From an uncultured Candidatus Pelagibacter sp. (lineage in GTDB: Bacteria; Pseudomonadota; Alphaproteobacteria; Pelagibacterales; Pelagibacteraceae), in the NCBI GenBank assembly GCA_937897125.1, contig CALCPL010000042.1, forward strand, positions 1-7,191: a DNA stretch of 7,191 bases, in the 5' to 3' direction. Each line of letters begins with the position of its first letter. The first letter of the stretch is position 1. Below the pieces are notes generated by a model, which did no database searches, was not told the origin of the DNA, and was given only the letters and a program-made list of their open reading frames with translations. Of this stretch, positions 5,705 through 7,191 are shown in pieces. A program made the translations under genes and the position numbers.

Positions 5705-6141
5705 TTCTGTAACATGTTTTGCATTGCAATTATGGCTAAAATATAACCATTATCACCTAAACCAAAAATTCCACCAGTAGCAATATCGCTGATTAAAGAT
5801 TTGTGTCTAAATTCTTCTCTTTTATATATATTTGATATGTGAAGTTCAATAATTGGTTTTTTATAAATATCTAAAGCATCCCTGATAGCAACAGATGTGT
5901 GAGTAAAACCAGCAGCATTAATAATTATACCATCAAACTTATTTTTAGCTTCTTGTATGATTGTAACTATTTCACCTTCTATGTTTGACTGAGAAAACTC
6001 TAAATTAATATTTAAATCTTTAGCTTTACTTAAACAGTTTTCTTTTAATTTATCAAAAGTTATTGATCCATATTGTGATTGTTCTCTTTCACCTAATAGA
6101 TTAAGATTAGGACCATTAATAATTATAATATTATTACTCAT
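5701..6141 (-). CDS. aroQ: 3-dehydroquinate dehydratase, type II
   Basis: Catalyses dehydration of 3-dehydroquinate to 3-dehydroshikimate, step 3 of the shikimate route to aromatic amino acids; type II enzymes are cytoplasmic dodecamers. The 146-residue protein (family about 145-150) carries the signature INGPNLNLLGERE (8-20), the lid with Arg19 and catalytic Tyr24 (QYGS), SNIEGEIV (52-59), IINAAGFTHTSVAIRDAL (73-90, Asn75), ELHISNIYKREEFRHKS (99-115, His101 and Arg112) and a Gly-rich C-terminus. I chose the ATG at 6141 because it puts the NGPNLNLL motif at the normal position. An ATG at 6156 would add only five residues and cannot be excluded. The frame stays open upstream to 6342, but that stretch is antisense to thiS and too hydrophobic to belong to AroQ. 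It is the first gene of aroQ-accB-accC, a common bacterial arrangement. Confidence 0.95.
   Translation of the reverse strand: MSNNIIIINGPNLNLLGEREQSQYGSITFDKLKENCLSKAKDLNINLEFSQSNIEGEIVTIIQEAKNKFDGIIINAAGFTHTSVAIRDALDIYKKPIIELHISNIYKREEFRHKSLISDIATGGIFGLGDNGYILAIIAMQNMLQK
6101..6129 (+). promoter_or_regulatory. Candidate promoter of thiSG inside aroQ
   Basis: On the plus strand TTAAGA (6101-6106; four of six matches to TTGACA) is followed after exactly 17 bp by a perfect TATAAT (6124-6129). Transcription would start near 6136, about 22 bases before the thiS ATG. The element lies in the first codons of aroQ on the opposite strand (the Ile-rich NNIIIINGPNLNLL part), so the -10 match could be due to Ile/Asn codons. 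The spacing and placement make it the best promoter candidate in the window. Confidence 0.5.
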
Positions 6142-6157
6142 CAAATTCTTATACATT

Positions 6158-6376
6158 ATGAAAAAAATAAAAAAAATAAAAATTAAGTTAAATGGTAAAT
6201 TTTCAACAATAAATGAAAATTTAAGCCTCTCAATTTTTTTAAAAGAACTAAAAATTCCTCTTAAAAAAGTAGCAATTGAATTAAACCAAGAAATAATGGA
6301 TAAAAATAATTTAAAAATGATAAAACTAAAAAATAATGACAAAATAGAAATTGTTCATTTTATTGGAGGTGGGTAA
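6158..6376 (+). CDS. thiS: Thiamin biosynthesis sulfur carrier protein ThiS
   Basis: A small ubiquitin-like sulfur carrier (72 residues; family about 65-75). Its C-terminal glycine is adenylated by ThiF and converted to a thiocarboxylate that gives sulfur to ThiG for the thiazole ring of thiamin. The sequence shows a beta-grasp pattern ([26 protein letters not shown]..., a [11 protein letters not shown] strand, a [10 protein letters not shown] strand) and the diagnostic end HFIGGG, with the functional Gly-Gly at the extreme C-terminus. Position directly before thiG confirms it over MoaD. The ATG at 6158 has no Shine-Dalgarno and lies only 16 bp from the divergent aroQ start. The Gly-Gly-Gly codons also contain the Shine-Dalgarno for thiG. 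Confidence 0.93.
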   Translation: MKKIKKIKIKLNGKFSTINENLSLSIFLKELKIPLKKVAIELNQEIMDKNNLKMIKLKNNDKIEIVHFIGGG

Positions 6377-6381
6377 AATTG
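6365..6381 (+). promoter_or_regulatory. Ribosome-binding site and TTG start of thiG
   Basis: GGAGGT (6365-6370) is a near-ideal Shine-Dalgarno, 8 bases before the TTG at 6379. The same bases encode the C-terminal Gly-Gly of ThiS. The site supports the non-ATG start; the next in-frame ATG (Met27, within KYKSMAEC) would delete the conserved [10 protein letters not shown] segment. Confidence 0.65.
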
Positions 6382-7149
6382 ATTAACGATAAATTAATAG
6401 TGGATAAAAAAAAATTTAATTCCAGATTAATAGTTGGAACTGGAAAATATAAAAGTATGGCTGAATGTGCAAAAGCTATTAAATTATCTGGAGCGGAAAT
6501 AGTTACTGTTGCAGTGAGAAGGGTAAATATTTCTGATAAAAAAAAACCTTTATTGATGGACTATATAGATCCAAAAAAAATTACCTATTTACCAAACACA
6601 GCTGGCTGTTTTAACTCTGAAGAAGCTCTTAGAACTTTGCGTTTAGCAAGAGAAATTGGTGGATGGAAACTTGTTAAATTAGAAGTTTTGGGCGACAAAA
6701 AAAATTTATTTCCCGATATGATTGAAACATTAAAATCCACTGAAGTTTTAACTAAAGAAGGTTTTAAGGTCATGGTTTATTGTAACGATGATCCTTTGAT
6801 GGCAAAAAGATTAGAAAATGTTGGCGCAAGTGCAATTATGCCTTTAGCAGCTCCCATCGGTTCAGGGCTTGGAATTTTAAACCCAACAAATATAAAAATA
6901 ATAAGAAGTCAAACCAAACTTCCAATAATAGTTGATGCAGGATTAGGACAGGCATCTGATGCAGCCATATCAATGGAGCTAGGATGTGATGGTGTTCTTG
7001 TAAATACTGCCATAGCTAAAGCCAAAAAACCTTTTTTAATGTCTTTAGCTTTTAAAAATGCAGTAATAGCTGGAAGACAATCATACTTATCTGGACGAAT
7101 AGAAAAAACTCTATATGGAAGTGCGTCTTCACCAGAAACTGGAATCATC
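6379..7149 (+). CDS. thiG: Thiazole synthase ThiG, 3' end cut by adapter
   Basis: A (beta/alpha)8-barrel enzyme that builds the thiamin thiazole phosphate from 1-deoxyxylulose 5-phosphate, dehydroglycine and sulfur from ThiS thiocarboxylate. Motifs in order: [10 protein letters not shown] (15-24), [13 protein letters not shown] (38-50), [13 protein letters not shown] (71-83), [11 protein letters not shown] (96-106) with Lys100 as the expected Schiff-base residue and Glu102 beside it, [16 protein letters not shown] (154-169), [13 protein letters not shown] (184-196, Asp186), [11 protein letters not shown] (205-215) and ASSPETG near the end. The family is usually about 255-270 residues, so the 257 natural residues are almost the whole protein. 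Base 7150 begins the adapter exactly on a codon boundary: the frame runs on for LSLIHI and a stop at 7168-7170, all adapter-encoded, so the native last few residues and stop are missing. The start is TTG with a strong ribosome-binding site in thiS. Confidence 0.95.
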
Positions 7150-7191
7150 CTGTCTCTTATACACATCTGACGCTGCCGACGAATAGAGAGG
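7150..7191. other. Nextera (Tn5) sequencing adapter with i5 index
   Basis: Bases 7150-7168 are the reverse complement of the Tn5 mosaic end (CTGTCTCTTATACACATCT). Bases 7169-7182 (GACGCTGCCGACGA) complete the Nextera i5-side adapter arm. Bases 7183-7190 (ATAGAGAG) are the reverse complement of CTCTCTAT, which I recall as Nextera i5 index 502, and the final G starts the constant P5 part (GTGTAGATCT...). This is library-preparation sequence, not genomic DNA, and its higher G+C stands out from the rest. Confidence 0.98.

Noticed and set aside
6130..6157. TPP riboswitch in front of thiSG
   Set aside because: Only 16 bp separate the two divergent starts, and upstream is aroQ coding sequence; no space for the roughly 100-nt TPP aptamer and no CTGAGA-type conserved core is seen.
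6142..6342. Longer AroQ with a hydrophobic N-terminal extension of about 67 residues (start at 6342)
   Set aside because: The extension is the antisense of thiS and looks hydrophobic only because AT-rich Lys codons read as Phe in reverse. AroQ is soluble and its NGPNLNLL motif belongs near the N-terminus, as given by the ATG at 6141.
6909..7166. Reverse-strand reading frame antisense to thiG
   Set aside because: Its start codon and first residues (MCIRDR) are encoded by sequencing adapter, and the rest is antisense to conserved ThiG codons.

Overview
The window is a 7.2 kb, strongly AT-rich, densely packed bacterial contig. Gene content and protein character point to a free-living marine alphaproteobacterium of the SAR11/Pelagibacterales type. 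The clues are an NDUFA12-family complex I subunit, a secreted DUF2155 protein, an alphaproteobacterial-type NrdJ-tail (TSCPD) protein, tiny intergenic spacers and Lys/Asn/Ile-rich proteins. This assignment is inference from gene content and composition, not from a search.

Both ends carry library adapter. Bases 7150-7191 are the Tn5/Nextera mosaic end, the adapter arm and an index. Bases 1-7 match the last seven bases of the same mosaic end. The natural insert is therefore about 8-7149, and both outer genes are cut by it: an Hda/DnaA-like ATPase at the left and thiG at the right.

Layout of the real sequence: (1) 9-2288, plus strand: 3' part of an Hda-like replication regulator, then aspS starting on the base after its stop codon. 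(2) 2291-3112, minus strand: a stand-alone protein related to the C-terminal TSCPD domain of class II (B12-dependent) ribonucleotide reductase, convergent with aspS across 2 bp. (3) 3113-3227: a 115-bp divergent promoter region. (4) 3228-3945, plus strand: an NDUFA12-like complex I accessory subunit overlapped by a secreted DUF2155 protein. (5) 3942-6141, minus strand: aroQ-accB-accC, three genes with overlapping stops and starts; accC and DUF2155 overlap tail to tail by 4 bp. (6) 6158-7149, plus strand: thiS-thiG, divergent from aroQ across 16 bp.

Functionally the region holds housekeeping genes. aspS charges tRNA (possibly both tRNA-Asp and tRNA-Asn). accB and accC form the biotin carboxylase half of acetyl-CoA carboxylase for fatty acid synthesis. 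aroQ is step 3 of the shikimate pathway. thiS and thiG make the thiazole half of thiamin. The NDUFA12 homologue serves respiratory complex I. I see no mobile element, CRISPR array, RNA gene or defence system, and no convincing evidence of a new system. The most notable points are the adapter ends with their adapter-encoded peptides, the stand-alone NrdJ-tail protein, and the extreme compaction (shared stops, a Shine-Dalgarno inside the ThiS Gly-Gly codons, a likely promoter inside aroQ).
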